Shown in pieces: positions 15,532 to 23,695 of a stretch of DNA of 64,000 nucleotides. The notes under the pieces were generated by a model. It did no database searches, was not told the origin of the DNA, and saw only the letters and a program-made list of their open reading frames with translations. How positions within the stretch are numbered: position 1 is the first letter of the stretch; every line of letters starts with the position of its first letter. The position numbers were made by a program, and so were the translations under genes. The stretch lies in the NCBI GenBank assembly GCA_965199285.1, contig OZ240687.1:930001-994000 (forward strand), written 5' to 3'. Source of the stretch: CBDDGJ01 sp965199285 (lineage in GTDB: Bacteria; Pseudomonadota; Alphaproteobacteria; RS24).

Positions 15532-16465
15532 GGATAGTTTTGTAAAACCCGATTATGGGAAAATAGGCTTTTTCCTATTATGCCCCGTATTATTATCATC
15601 ATTATTGGGGGCATTTGCCAGCGACCCGATTGTGCTGGAAGGACAATATGATGTGCTTGATTTAAGCGAATATGCGCGCCCCTTGCCAGCGATAAATGCG
15701 CAACCGCAATTACAATTCACCATTCAAAATATCAACCCGCAAGATTTGCGCTATGTGATTGTGAAACCGCTGCCGCATATTCTTTTGCAAATTTTGGGGG
15801 TGGCGCAAGCGCGGCCATCAGATTTACGGATTTTTTCCTCTTCTGGGGAAGAGTTTTTTTCGCAAATTCAGGATGAGATTATATTTCCGGTGCGGGTGGG
15901 GGTGACCACATATCGCCTTATCGGGGCGCATGAGGATGAGCAATTATGGTTATGGACCCCGCAAACGCGGGAAAACCATCAAGAAAATATTCGTGGGCTG
16001 CATATTTTTCTGACCGGCTTTTTAATTTTCGCGCTTATCCTAAGTATCGCGGCAGCGCTTTACAAACGCAATATGAACGCCCTATGGGTGACGATGATTG
16101 GCGCAAGCGCGCTGATTTTTCTTGCGCATATTTGGCAGCATCACCTATCCACCGCGCCCCTATTCGCGCTATTGCCTTGGGGGGCGCAGACCGTGCGATG
16201 GGTGATGGGCTTTTGTCTTGCCGCCCTAAGCCTATTGTTTTTTGTAGCACCGATCTTTCTAAAAGCCATGCGCCAAACCTATTGGCAATGGGCGCTTTTA
16301 TTTGGGGTGATGATTATGGGTGGGTTTATCTGGCAATTTTATTTTATTCTGGGGCAAGATTATTATGCCGATGTGATGACGGAAGAGATTAGCCTGTCGC
16401 TTATCGCCCTATGGGGGGCGTATGGATGCGCGGTTGCCCTGTTTGCGCCGCGCCGTCTCGCATAA
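15518..16465 (+). CDS. Membrane protein with N-terminal periplasmic domain, 7TMR-DISM-like
   Basis: A 315-residue protein with a signal-like helix (FFLLCPVLLSSLLGAFA), a ~130-residue presumably periplasmic domain beginning VLEGQYDVLDLSEYARPLP, then five or six transmembrane helices. This resembles the sensory part of 7TMR-DISM receptors but has no cytoplasmic GGDEF or kinase output domain. It overlaps thrC by 14 bp and is probably co-transcribed. In many relatives an M16 peptidase follows thrC; here this gene takes the place. Family assignment is tentative. Confidence 0.7.
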   Translation: MSRFRDSFVKPDYGKIGFFLLCPVLLSSLLGAFASDPIVLEGQYDVLDLSEYARPLPAINAQPQLQFTIQNINPQDLRYVIVKPLPHILLQILGVAQARPSDLRIFSSSGEEFFSQIQDEIIFPVRVGVTTYRLIGAHEDEQLWLWTPQTRENHQENIRGLHIFLTGFLIFALILSIAAALYKRNMNALWVTMIGASALIFLAHIWQHHLSTAPLFALLPWGAQTVRWVMGFCLAALSLLFFVAPIFLKAMRQTYWQWALLFGVMIMGGFIWQFYFILGQDYYADVMTEEISLSLIALWGAYGCAVALFAPRRLA

Positions 16466-16479
16466 ATATTGGTATAAGC

Positions 16480-17223
16480 TTATTTTTTCTTGCCAAAGCT
16501 GCTGATGCGATCGCGCATATCGGAGCCAACCCCTTCGCTATAATAGATTTCATGCGCCAAGCCAGCCGTGAGCGAAAGCCCTTCTGTATCGAGCAACAAT
16601 TTTTTATTGGCACGCAGCGAAAACCATGAGTTTTCCAGCATGATTGTACAAAAGCGATGCACCTCTTCATGAAAGCTGTCATCGCCATAACATATATTGG
16701 CAAGCTGCATGGCTTCTGCTTCTGCCCCCGTATAGGTGCGGGCGCTGAACATCATTTCAGCGGCTTTGACTTGCCCGATGCGGCGCGGCAAGCGTTGGCT
16801 CATCCCCCAAACAGGGGTGAGTGCCCATTTCGCATGCGTATCGGCAAATTTGGCATTTTCGCTCGCCAAAATAATATCCCCCGCCAGTGCCAATTCAAGC
16901 GCGCCAGTATAACAATGACCATGCACTGCCGAAATAACAGGTTGCGGCAAACAAGCAAGCTGTTCAATCACATGCGCTTGAAAATTGGGGCGCGGCAGTT
17001 TTTCACCTGCCGCAATATCTGCCAAATCATGCCCGGCCGAAAAGCATTTTCCTGCCCCTTGCACGACAACACAACCCACCTCGTCCAGCCTGTCTTTAAT
17101 GGCTTTAACATGGGTGTGCAGCGCTTCAAACACCGGCACATTAAGCGCGTTTAATTTATCAGGGCGGTTAAGAGTGAGATATGCCACCCCTTGCTTTTCC
17201 TCATATAAAACGAGCTCACTCAT
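16480..17223 (-). CDS. Enoyl-CoA hydratase/isomerase family protein
   Basis: A 247-residue crotonase-fold protein. It has the N-terminal TLNRPDKLNALN segment, the oxyanion-hole pieces FSAGHDLADI and AVHGHCYTGALELALAGDIILAS, and a helical C-terminus. Length is standard. The catalytic glutamates of classical enoyl-CoA hydratase are not clearly both present (GALELALAGD in place of GGGCELA), so the reaction may differ. It is convergent with the 15518 gene and just downstream of the DUF1013 gene. Confidence 0.88.
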   Translation of the reverse strand: MSELVLYEEKQGVAYLTLNRPDKLNALNVPVFEALHTHVKAIKDRLDEVGCVVVQGAGKCFSAGHDLADIAAGEKLPRPNFQAHVIEQLACLPQPVISAVHGHCYTGALELALAGDIILASENAKFADTHAKWALTPVWGMSQRLPRRIGQVKAAEMMFSARTYTGAEAEAMQLANICYGDDSFHEEVHRFCTIMLENSWFSLRANKKLLLDTEGLSLTAGLAHEIYYSEGVGSDMRDRISSFGKKK

Positions 17224-17253
17224 CTTGCCCTCTTATTTAATCTCACCGCGCCT

Positions 17254-17934
17254 CTACTTAAACACAGAGTCTGCGGTTGGTTCTGCATTTGGTTCTTCAG
17301 GCATGATGCCTGTATTGATAGCTGTGGTCTCATCGGCTGGTTGCAACTGTTTGTCATCTTGCAGATTGGCCTGCGCGGCTTTGGCTTCGCGCTTTTTTTG
17401 TCGTTCAAGCCGCTTGCTTGCTTTTTGGACATTCTCATCCAGCTCTATCTGAGTGCATAGACCCAAACTTACCGGATCAACCGGTGTGATATTGCTCATA
17501 TCCCAATGCGTGCGATCGCGAATAGATTGAATGGTCGGTTTGGTCGTACCCACCAGACGGCCAATCTGCGCGTCATTAAGTTCGGGATGATTGCGGATAA
17601 GCCACGCAATGGCATCCGGACGCTCTTGGCGTTTGGAAAGCGGCGTATATTTCGCGCCCTTTTGTGGTTTTGCGGCCGGCAAATCGGCGCGCTTGCTTTC
17701 ATTTAGGTTAAGATGCTGGCTAGGATCTTCCTGACAACGCGCAATCTCTTCGCGCGTGAGCTGACCATTGCTAATCGGGTCAAATCCCTGAATCCCTTGC
17801 GCCACATCACCATCTGCAATGCTGCGCACTTCGAGCGGATGCAAACCGCAAAACATAGCAATCTGGTCAAAGCTCAATGAGGTATTATCAATCAGCCAGA
17901 TGGCGGTTGCTTTTGGCATTAATGGTAAAGACAT
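17254..17934 (-). CDS. DUF1013 family regulator (TrcR-type)
   Basis: A 226-residue protein beginning MSLPLMPKATAIWLIDNTSLSFDQIAMFCGLHPLEVRSIADG, the hallmark of DUF1013. Proteins of this family in alphaproteobacteria are annotated as the cell-cycle transcriptional regulator TrcR. There are two helix-turn-helix-like stretches (about 17-40 and about 105-130, DAQIGRLVGTTKPTIQSIR) and a charged, coiled C-terminal tail. ATG 17934 follows AAGGAGTGATT; the upstream GTG lies within that site. The tail is rich in Q, A and E and is probably disordered. Confidence 0.85.
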   Translation of the reverse strand: MSLPLMPKATAIWLIDNTSLSFDQIAMFCGLHPLEVRSIADGDVAQGIQGFDPISNGQLTREEIARCQEDPSQHLNLNESKRADLPAAKPQKGAKYTPLSKRQERPDAIAWLIRNHPELNDAQIGRLVGTTKPTIQSIRDRTHWDMSNITPVDPVSLGLCTQIELDENVQKASKRLERQKKREAKAAQANLQDDKQLQPADETTAINTGIMPEEPNAEPTADSVFK

Positions 17935-18049
17935 AATCACTCCTTACATGCACAAGGCATGTCCTCTTTTATTACGTTAAATGGCATTACATAAAATGGA
18001 ATAGCTTTGTATAATCTGAAAACAGCCATATGAAAAGCCCTTATTTGCG

Positions 18050-19048
18050 CTATTTTGTACAATCAAGAATAATTTTGCCAATATGCTGGCTGCTTTCCAT
18101 ATAGGTTTGCGCTTCCGCCGCTTCAGATAAGGGGAATATTTTATCGATGACAGGGTTAATCCTATCCCCCAAATGCGGCCAAATATGCTGGCGAATCTTT
18201 TGCGTGAGGCGGGTTTTTTCTGCCACCGGACGCGCGCGTAAGGTAGAACCGGTAAGGGTGAGGTTTTTAAGCATGACAGGGAGAAAATCAATTTCTGCCT
18301 TAAACCCATCCATATAAGATATATTCACAATCCGCCCGTGCCGTGCCGCCGCCGCTATGTTTTTTTGAATATAAGTGCCTCCAACCATATCCAGAACAAC
18401 ATCTGCCCCCTGCCCATCGGTAAGCGCGGCAAGGCGTTTTTCAAAATCATCTTCTTTATAATTTATGGCATGGTCAGCGCCAAGTTCAAGACAGGCGGTA
18501 CATTTTGTATCACTGCCGGCGGTTATAATCACCTTTGCTTGATATAATTTCGCCATCTGAATGGCCATTGTGCCAATCCCTGAACTGCCGCCGTGAATGA
18601 GCAAGGTCTCCCCTTTTTGCAAACCGCCATGTTCAAAAATATTCGCCCAGACAGTGAAAATCACTTCCGGCAAAGCCGCGCCATCTGTAAAACTCATATG
18701 GTCAGGTAGCGGAAGCGTGTGGCTGGCATGCACAGAGGCATATTCGGCATATCCCCCACCCGCAACCAGTGCGGCGATGCGGTTGCCAATATCAATGCCG
18801 GTAACATTTTTGCCAATTCTAATAACTTCGCCCGCAAACTCCAGTCCCATTATATCCGATGCGCCGGGCGGCGGTGGATAAAACCCTATTCTTTGCACGC
18901 AATCGCCCCGATTAACACCGGCGGCGGCAACCCGCACCAAAACCTCATCATCAGTAAAGGTCGGCAATGGACGTTCCCCTAGATAGATTTGATGCTGGTC
19001 ATCCACCTCCGCAACCCGTATATAGGATGGGTGTTCGGTCTGAAGCAT
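18050..19048 (-). CDS. NAD(P)H:quinone oxidoreductase, zinc-free MDR family
   Basis: A 332-residue medium-chain dehydrogenase/reductase. It has GVNRGDCVQR, the Rossmann motif HGGSSGIGTMAIQMAK (about residue 150) and DVVLDMVGG. The cysteine/histidine ligands of zinc alcohol dehydrogenases are absent, placing it with quinone oxidoreductases of the PIG3/TP53I3 type. It stands between rpmE and the DUF1013 gene on the same strand. Confidence 0.9.
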   Translation of the reverse strand: MLQTEHPSYIRVAEVDDQHQIYLGERPLPTFTDDEVLVRVAAAGVNRGDCVQRIGFYPPPPGASDIMGLEFAGEVIRIGKNVTGIDIGNRIAALVAGGGYAEYASVHASHTLPLPDHMSFTDGAALPEVIFTVWANIFEHGGLQKGETLLIHGGSSGIGTMAIQMAKLYQAKVIITAGSDTKCTACLELGADHAINYKEDDFEKRLAALTDGQGADVVLDMVGGTYIQKNIAAAARHGRIVNISYMDGFKAEIDFLPVMLKNLTLTGSTLRARPVAEKTRLTQKIRQHIWPHLGDRINPVIDKIFPLSEAAEAQTYMESSQHIGKIILDCTK

Positions 19049-19101
19049 GCGGGAACCCTCTTAACGCGGCAAGCCGTAAAGCTTTGCCCATATGAGACAA
19101 T

Positions 19102-19323
19102 TTAGCTGATAAAGCTTTCAAATTTCTTGTTGAATTTGCTCACGCGGCCAGCGCGGTCAACCAATGTTTGCTGCCCTTTTGTCCAGGCCGGATGGGTGGT
19201 GGGATCAATATCAAGCGTCAGTGTCGCGCCCTCTTCCCCATAGGTTGAACGGGTCTGATAGCTGCTGCCATCATTCATCATAACGGTAATCATGTGATAA
19301 TCAGGGTGAATGTCTTTTTTCAT
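19102..19323 (-). CDS. rpmE: 50S ribosomal protein L31
   Basis: A 73-residue L31 beginning MKKDIHPDYH with the conserved HPAWTKG and GRVSKFNKKF segments. The zinc-binding cysteines of the C+ form are absent, so this is a zinc-independent C- type. It is divergent from the thiolase gene, with ~160 bp between them that show no other feature I can name. Confidence 0.95.
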   Translation of the reverse strand: MKKDIHPDYHMITVMMNDGSSYQTRSTYGEEGATLTLDIDPTTHPAWTKGQQTLVDRAGRVSKFNKKFESFIS

Positions 19324-19485
19324 CTGTCTGCTCCACTATAGCGGGCTTATATAGCTGCTGAGATGCCACAACGCAAGCAGAAATTAGGGTTTTTGCGCGT
19401 CCGACAAAAGACGGCCTAATAAACGGCTTGATTAGCGCGTAAAAATATCGCATTGTGCACGCCATCTATTTGAAGGGAGACAATA

Positions 19486-20670
19486 ATGAGAGAAGCAGTA
19501 ATTGTATCAAGCGCCCGCACAGGGCTTGCAAAGTCAGGCCGTGGTGGGTTTAACATGACGCATGGCGCCGCCATGGGCGGACATGCGATTAAGCACGCGA
19601 TTGAGCGAGCAAATATCGAACCCGGTGAGGTCGAAGATGTGATTATGGGCTGCGGCAACCCCGAAGGGGCAACTGGTACGAATGTTGGCCGCATGGCCGC
19701 TTTATGGGCGGGTTGTCCGGTCTCAACTTCGGGCGTGACGGTGAACCGGTTTTGCTCATCAGGCCTACAAACCATCGCCATGGCCGCAGGGCGCGTGTTG
19801 AATGAGGATGTTCCGGTGGCGATCGGTGCAGGCGTTGAATCCATCTCATTGGTGACAATGCAGGGAATGAACACAAATCATATTTTTGAAGAAAAGCTAC
19901 AAGAAACATATCCCGCTTTGTGGATGCCGATGATTGAAACCGCAGATATTGTCGCAGATCGCTATAATGTTTCGCGCGAGGCGCAGGATGAATATTCACT
20001 GCAAAGCCAGCAACGCATGGCAAAAGCGCAAGAAAATGACCTGTTTAAGGATGAAATCGTGCCGATGGAAACCAAAATGAAGGTTGTGAATAAAGAGACA
20101 GGTGAAGAAAGCATTGTGGATTATACCGTCACACGTGATGAATGTAATCGCCCCGAAACAACGCTGGAAGGTTTGTCAAGCCTTAAGCCTGTGCGCGGGG
20201 AAGAGCATTATATCACTGCCGGTAACGCCTCACAGCTTTCAGATGGTGCGGCCGCGGTTGTGGTGATGGAAGGTAAAGAGGCTGAACGCCGCGGGCTTGA
20301 TCCGCTCGGCGTGTTCAAAGGCTTTGCAGTTGCTGGTTGTGAGCCAGATGAAATGGGTATTGGTCCGGTTTTTGCGGTTCCGCGTTTGTTGGAGCGGCAT
20401 GGTCTTTCCGTTGATGATATTGATTTATGGGAACTCAATGAAGCCTTTGCGAGCCAAGCGCTGTATTGCCGTGACCGATTGGGCATTGATAATGAAAAAT
20501 ATAATGTCAATGGCGGTTCAATCGCGATTGGCCATCCGTTTGGGATGACGGGCGCACGCCTGGTCGGCCACGCATTGATGGAAGGCAAACGCCGCAACGC
20601 CAAAAATGTTGTGGTAACCATGTGCATTGGCGGCGGCATGGGCGCGGCTGGCCTGTTTGAAGTGCTGTAA
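19486..20670 (+). CDS. Acetyl-CoA C-acyltransferase (thiolase)
   Basis: A 394-residue thiolase with the acyl-accepting cysteine in NRFCSSGLQT (C90), the NEAFA motif, the histidine motif GHPFGMTGAR and the second cysteine in CIGGGMGAAG. It condenses or cleaves acyl-CoA in beta-oxidation or acetoacetyl-CoA formation; the sequence resembles degradative thiolases (FadA/FadI-like). ATG 19486 follows GAAGGGAGACAATA. A strong terminator follows. Confidence 0.93.
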   Translation: MREAVIVSSARTGLAKSGRGGFNMTHGAAMGGHAIKHAIERANIEPGEVEDVIMGCGNPEGATGTNVGRMAALWAGCPVSTSGVTVNRFCSSGLQTIAMAAGRVLNEDVPVAIGAGVESISLVTMQGMNTNHIFEEKLQETYPALWMPMIETADIVADRYNVSREAQDEYSLQSQQRMAKAQENDLFKDEIVPMETKMKVVNKETGEESIVDYTVTRDECNRPETTLEGLSSLKPVRGEEHYITAGNASQLSDGAAAVVVMEGKEAERRGLDPLGVFKGFAVAGCEPDEMGIGPVFAVPRLLERHGLSVDDIDLWELNEAFASQALYCRDRLGIDNEKYNVNGGSIAIGHPFGMTGARLVGHALMEGKRRNAKNVVVTMCIGGGMGAAGLFEVL

Positions 20671-20695
20671 TTTAAGCCTTTATATAAGACTATCA

Positions 20696-20730
20696 AACCC
20701 GCATATGTGAAACCATATGCGGGTTTTCTT
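20696..20730 (+). terminator. Intrinsic terminator after the thiolase gene
   Basis: A perfect 12-bp stem AACCCGCATATG / CATATGCGGGTT with a TGAAAC loop, followed by TTCTTATTT. It ends 15 bp before the convergent small membrane protein gene and may serve both. Confidence 0.85.
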
Positions 20731-20744
20731 ATTTGTATCTGAAA

Positions 20745-21119
20745 TTAGATAATAGCAAGACCTATATATGCTGCCACTGCTAGGATATATGCCAAAAAAA
20801 ATGTTAGTGAGTTTAACTCCTGCCCTTTATAAGGAAGTGTGTTATCCCCAATGCTTTCTGCTATACGTTTCAGTGCTTCATAATTCCTTTTTCGCCTTTG
20901 CCGATTCACAAATATTTCCCATATTATAAATACAAAACCAAATGCGACATGTATCCATAGCACTGCATATTTTGAATCAAGTTGTAAATAATATTTTCCG
21001 ACAATCATAGCAACGCTAATTGCTATGATCACTTGGACATATAACCAATCCATCCTGTTGAAGTGACGCCACATTTCATAGCGCTGCCGATATATTTCTA
21101 ATTTATATTCTTCTTCCAT
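20745..21119 (-). CDS. Hypothetical small membrane protein, three TM helices
   Basis: A 124-residue protein with a charged N-terminus (EEEYKLEIYRQRYEMWRHFN), helices at about 27-45, 50-70 and 105-123, and a basic loop (NRQRRKRNYEALKR) between the second and third. The ATG follows GAAGGGAAAAAGAAA. I do not recognise the family. Low GC and the location next to a degenerate HTH gene suggest accessory DNA. Confidence 0.7.
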   Translation of the reverse strand: MEEEYKLEIYRQRYEMWRHFNRMDWLYVQVIIAISVAMIVGKYYLQLDSKYAVLWIHVAFGFVFIIWEIFVNRQRRKRNYEALKRIAESIGDNTLPYKGQELNSLTFFLAYILAVAAYIGLAII

Positions 21120-21329
21120 TTTCTTTTTCCCTTCTCGTTACCTTGTCAATTAGTGATTTTAGAGATTGTCGAATTGTAATAGCTCATGAGTGTAATCCTC
21201 AACTACTCATTCCAAAATATTTTTATTATTTTCGTTAAAACGGTGCGCTGGGCAGGAGTATCTGCAAACAGACACTTGATTTGATTTCATTGCAAAGTTG
21301 ACTCAAAAAACGAATCTCTTAAGAATAGA

Positions 21330-21368
21330 AAGGTTATGGTGTTAAGCGCTAGCTCTCACCATAACCTT
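21330..21368. other. Long hairpin in gene-free stretch
   Basis: A perfect 12-bp inverted repeat AAGGTTATGGTG / CACCATAACCTT surrounds a 15-base loop containing AGCGCTAGCT. Weaker inverted matches (CTTGATTT) continue outward to about 21272 and 21385. The 343-bp gap 21120-21462 holds this structure and no gene I can support. It could be a small RNA, a MITE remnant or the leader of the HTH gene. Confidence 0.5.
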
Positions 21369-21462
21369 GCACTCGAAATCAAGAGCAAATCAATATTGAC
21401 GAATTTGCTTTCTTGTGCAAGCGAAAAAGTTAGCGCGTTCTAAATTAGAAGGAGGCAATAAT

Positions 21463-21612
21463 ATGCAAAATTCTAATAGACTAACACCGCAACTGGTGCA
21501 GGAAATAAAAAAGCTATTAGCTGAAAATAAATATTACCAGCATCAAATTGCGGCTATGTTAGGTGTTAATTAAGGACGTGTTTCAGAAGTGAAACATGGT
21601 CATTATGATTAA
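21463..21612 (+). pseudogene. Small helix-turn-helix protein interrupted by one TAA codon
   Basis: ATG 21463 follows an excellent GAAGGAGG site. The frame reads 36 codons to TAA (21571-21573), then continues in the same frame for 12 codons to TAA at 21610. Across the stop the residues are IAAMLGVN*GRVSEVKHGHY. Helix-turn-helix proteins of this type have glutamine at that position (LGVNQGRVSEV), and CAA to TAA is a single change. I call it a nonsense pseudogene; a sequencing error or stop suppression are alternatives. Confidence 0.7.
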
Positions 21613-21619
21613 ATAAAAA

Positions 21620-21647
21620 GGCACCGCATATTTATTTATGCGGTGCC
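21620..21647 (-). terminator. Strong hairpin terminator
   Basis: An 11-bp perfect stem GGCACCGCATA / TATGCGGTGCC with a six-base loop. On the minus strand it is followed by TTTTTATTT, so it best fits termination of the Rieske oxygenase transcript. On the plus strand it closes the HTH pseudogene but has no T-run. Confidence 0.75.
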
Positions 21648-21676
21648 ACATTACCATATCACCTCAATTGCATGAC

Positions 21677-21704
21677 TGATGCGGCTCTTTTTTAGCGCAT
21701 CAAC
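21677..21704. repeat. Minimal inverted-end element
   Basis: TGATGCGGCTC...AGCGCATCAAC carries the same inverted ends as the elements at 481-576, 3496-3607, 4070-4116 and 6226-6272, with only a 10-12 base spacer. GGCTCTTTTxAGC also follows the element end at 574-588. It lies between the Rieske gene and its terminator. Confidence 0.6.
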
Positions 21705-21755
21705 ATGCCCCCCCCCGCAAGCGATGGCACGCATAAGCGTTTGCGGGAACGAAAA

Positions 21756-22895
21756 TTAAGTGCTTTTCAAATATGTATCGGCAATCCGGTGAAATTCTGC
21801 CAGCGCCCCTTCAAACCGGCCAAAAGTCATGTGCTGATTAGCGCCACTGGCAAGACCAGCCTGAATGCTCTCACCAATATCAAAATCTTCATTAAGCGTG
21901 GTGGTGGTGATGGCATGATTGCGCGCCCAGTGTTCTTGCTCATCGGCGCGGGCTTTCGGCACGAGCGTTGCCAGCCGCATCTCGCTTTCGTTTGGAGATA
22001 GCGGATCTTGCGTAATCCAAACAATATGGTCTTGCTGCACCAATAATTGCGTGGTCGGAAAGAGCGTATAAATTATATTGGCGTGGTCACGCAAGCGCCA
22101 TCTATCGCGCGTTTCCGCTGTTAAGCGTGCCATGCTGGTGCGCGGCAGAATTGAGCGTAAATGCGAACCAAAGCACTGATAGGATGAAAGATTATCTTCA
22201 AAATGCGGACCGATTGTATGACGATGCGCGATTTTGAAATGATAGGATTCAATTCCGCCTTCAATAAATATTTTCCAATTCGCTTTGCGGATGGCCTTAT
22301 CGTCTTGCGCAATCACCATATCATCCATGTTAAGGGCGGTTAAATCCCCCGCAAGCCCATCAAAATAAGTATTGATTTCATCTATTGAATGATGCGGGTC
22401 AGCAATAATCCAAATAAAGCCAAACGCTTCCGCACAAGGTAGACGGGTTAAGCCAAGTTTCGATTTATCACTATCAGGAAACCCCGTATCAAAATGCGGC
22501 GCAGATATGAGCGCCCCATTATTGTCATATGTCCAAGCATGATAGGGGCAGGAAAAACGAGATTTGCAGCCCGCCTCTTCGCTCACGAGCTGGGTTCCAC
22601 GATGGCGGCAAATATTCAAAAACGCATGTGCCTTACCAGCCTTATCACGCGTGAGCAAAACCGACCGCCCCGCTATCTCGCGCCGCAAAAAACTGTTCGG
22701 TTCAGACATCTCGCTTATATGCGCCGCGACAATCGGTAAAGCATGGAAAATGGCTTTTGCTTCACCGGCAAAATAAGCCTCACTTAGATAATGTTCAACC
22801 GGACGATGAGTGACGGTTTCATCCAAAAACGGGGATGCCGCCGCTTTTAATGTGAGCAGTTCATCGATTAATTGGCATTCTGTCTTGTGATCCAT
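21756..22895 (-). CDS. Rieske-type aromatic-ring/choline oxygenase alpha subunit
   Basis: A 379-residue Rieske non-haem iron oxygenase. The [2Fe-2S] motif is complete: C96-R-H98 (NICRHRGTQ) and C116-P-Y-H119 (SCPYHAW). The catalytic domain follows, with ESYHFKIAHRHTIGPHF supplying the iron-binding histidines. ATG 22895 (MDHKTE) follows AAGGATATTATT and is preferred to a frame opening at 22940 that would cover the operators. No ferredoxin or reductase partner is adjacent; the ferredoxin at 38743 is distant. Substrate unknown. It is divergent from, and presumably controlled by, the TetR gene. Confidence 0.88.
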   Translation of the reverse strand: MDHKTECQLIDELLTLKAAASPFLDETVTHRPVEHYLSEAYFAGEAKAIFHALPIVAAHISEMSEPNSFLRREIAGRSVLLTRDKAGKAHAFLNICRHRGTQLVSEEAGCKSRFSCPYHAWTYDNNGALISAPHFDTGFPDSDKSKLGLTRLPCAEAFGFIWIIADPHHSIDEINTYFDGLAGDLTALNMDDMVIAQDDKAIRKANWKIFIEGGIESYHFKIAHRHTIGPHFEDNLSSYQCFGSHLRSILPRTSMARLTAETRDRWRLRDHANIIYTLFPTTQLLVQQDHIVWITQDPLSPNESEMRLATLVPKARADEQEHWARNHAITTTTLNEDFDIGESIQAGLASGANQHMTFGRFEGALAEFHRIADTYLKST

Positions 22896-22921
22896 AATAA
22901 TATCCTTTATGTTAGCATTGC

Positions 22922-22935
22922 TTACCGTTTGGTAG
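22922..22935. promoter_or_regulatory. TetR-type operator, site 1
   Basis: TTACCGTTTGGTAG is a near-perfect palindrome of form TTACC-N4-GGTA(A). Its centre is exactly 22 bp from that of site 2, two helical turns, so two dimers could bind the same face. It lies 26 bp upstream of the Rieske oxygenase start. Confidence 0.75.
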
Positions 22936-22943
22936 GGCATAAC

Positions 22944-22957
22944 TTACCAATCGGTAA
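22944..22957. promoter_or_regulatory. TetR-type operator, site 2
   Basis: TTACCAATCGGTAA is a perfect TTACC-N4-GGTAA palindrome located 36 bp before the TetR start codon. Binding here would repress both divergent genes. Confidence 0.8.
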
Positions 22958-22993
22958 ATGTCAAATATGAACGCCAAATATAAGGATAGGCAT

Positions 22994-23614
22994 ATGGCAA
23001 AAGATACGCGCCAAGATTTGCTTGATAGTGCCGAAGCGCTGTTTGCGGCGCGCGGCTTTTATGGGGTGAGCCTTGCCGCGATTGCCGATGAGTTAGGGCT
23101 CACCAAACAAGCATTGCTGCATCATTTTGGCAGTAAAGAAAAACTCTATGGCGCAGTATTATCGCGCATTTCGGAGGATTATCGTGACAAGCAACAGGCG
23201 GTGCTGGCGGGGCGAGACGAGGCCGCCACGCCGATTCAGGCGCTTACCGCCTATCTGATGGCTCTGGCAGAAGATACGCCACAAGCAAAGCAGCGCACCA
23301 GCCTGCTGATGCGCGAATTGCTTGACAATAATCAACGCGCCGCGGCGGCCGGAAGCTGGTATCTGGCAGATTTTCTGGCGCGCTTGACAGCAATGGTAAA
23401 AGCCGTGCCAGAAAAAGCAGATTTAACCGAAGCAGAAGCGCTGGCGCTGGCTTATCAATTATTGGGGGCGATGAATTATTTTGCGATTTCGCAACCCACG
23501 CTGACCGCAATTTTAGGCACATCAGATTATAAAAACTTGCATCAGGCCTTTTTTGTGCGGCTTGAAAAACTGATTGCCATAAGCCTTGCAGCCGATGAGA
23601 GCGAGGGCAGTTGA
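22994..23614 (+). CDS. TetR family transcriptional regulator
   Basis: A 206-residue regulator with the N-terminal DNA-binding domain MAKDTRQDLLDSAEALFAARGFYGVSLAAIADELGLTKQALLHHFGSKEKLY and a helical C-terminal ligand domain. ATG 22994 follows AAGGATAGG; an earlier in-frame ATG lies against the operator. Its location and the two TTACC-N4-GGTAA palindromes indicate autoregulation and control of the Rieske oxygenase. The inducer is probably that enzyme's substrate or product, by inference. Confidence 0.92.
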   Translation: MAKDTRQDLLDSAEALFAARGFYGVSLAAIADELGLTKQALLHHFGSKEKLYGAVLSRISEDYRDKQQAVLAGRDEAATPIQALTAYLMALAEDTPQAKQRTSLLMRELLDNNQRAAAAGSWYLADFLARLTAMVKAVPEKADLTEAEALALAYQLLGAMNYFAISQPTLTAILGTSDYKNLHQAFFVRLEKLIAISLAADESEGS

Positions 23615-23695
23615 AAAATATTTGATTTATTGCTTTCCAGCGATAATTCCGCTAGGTTCCCCGAAAAGATTTGTAAATGGCTTTGGAGAGGTTAC

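Noticed and set aside
21708..21716. Run of nine C bases, a possible phase-variation tract
   Set aside because: It lies downstream of the Rieske gene in intergenic DNA and is not in or before any reading frame, so slippage would not switch a gene.
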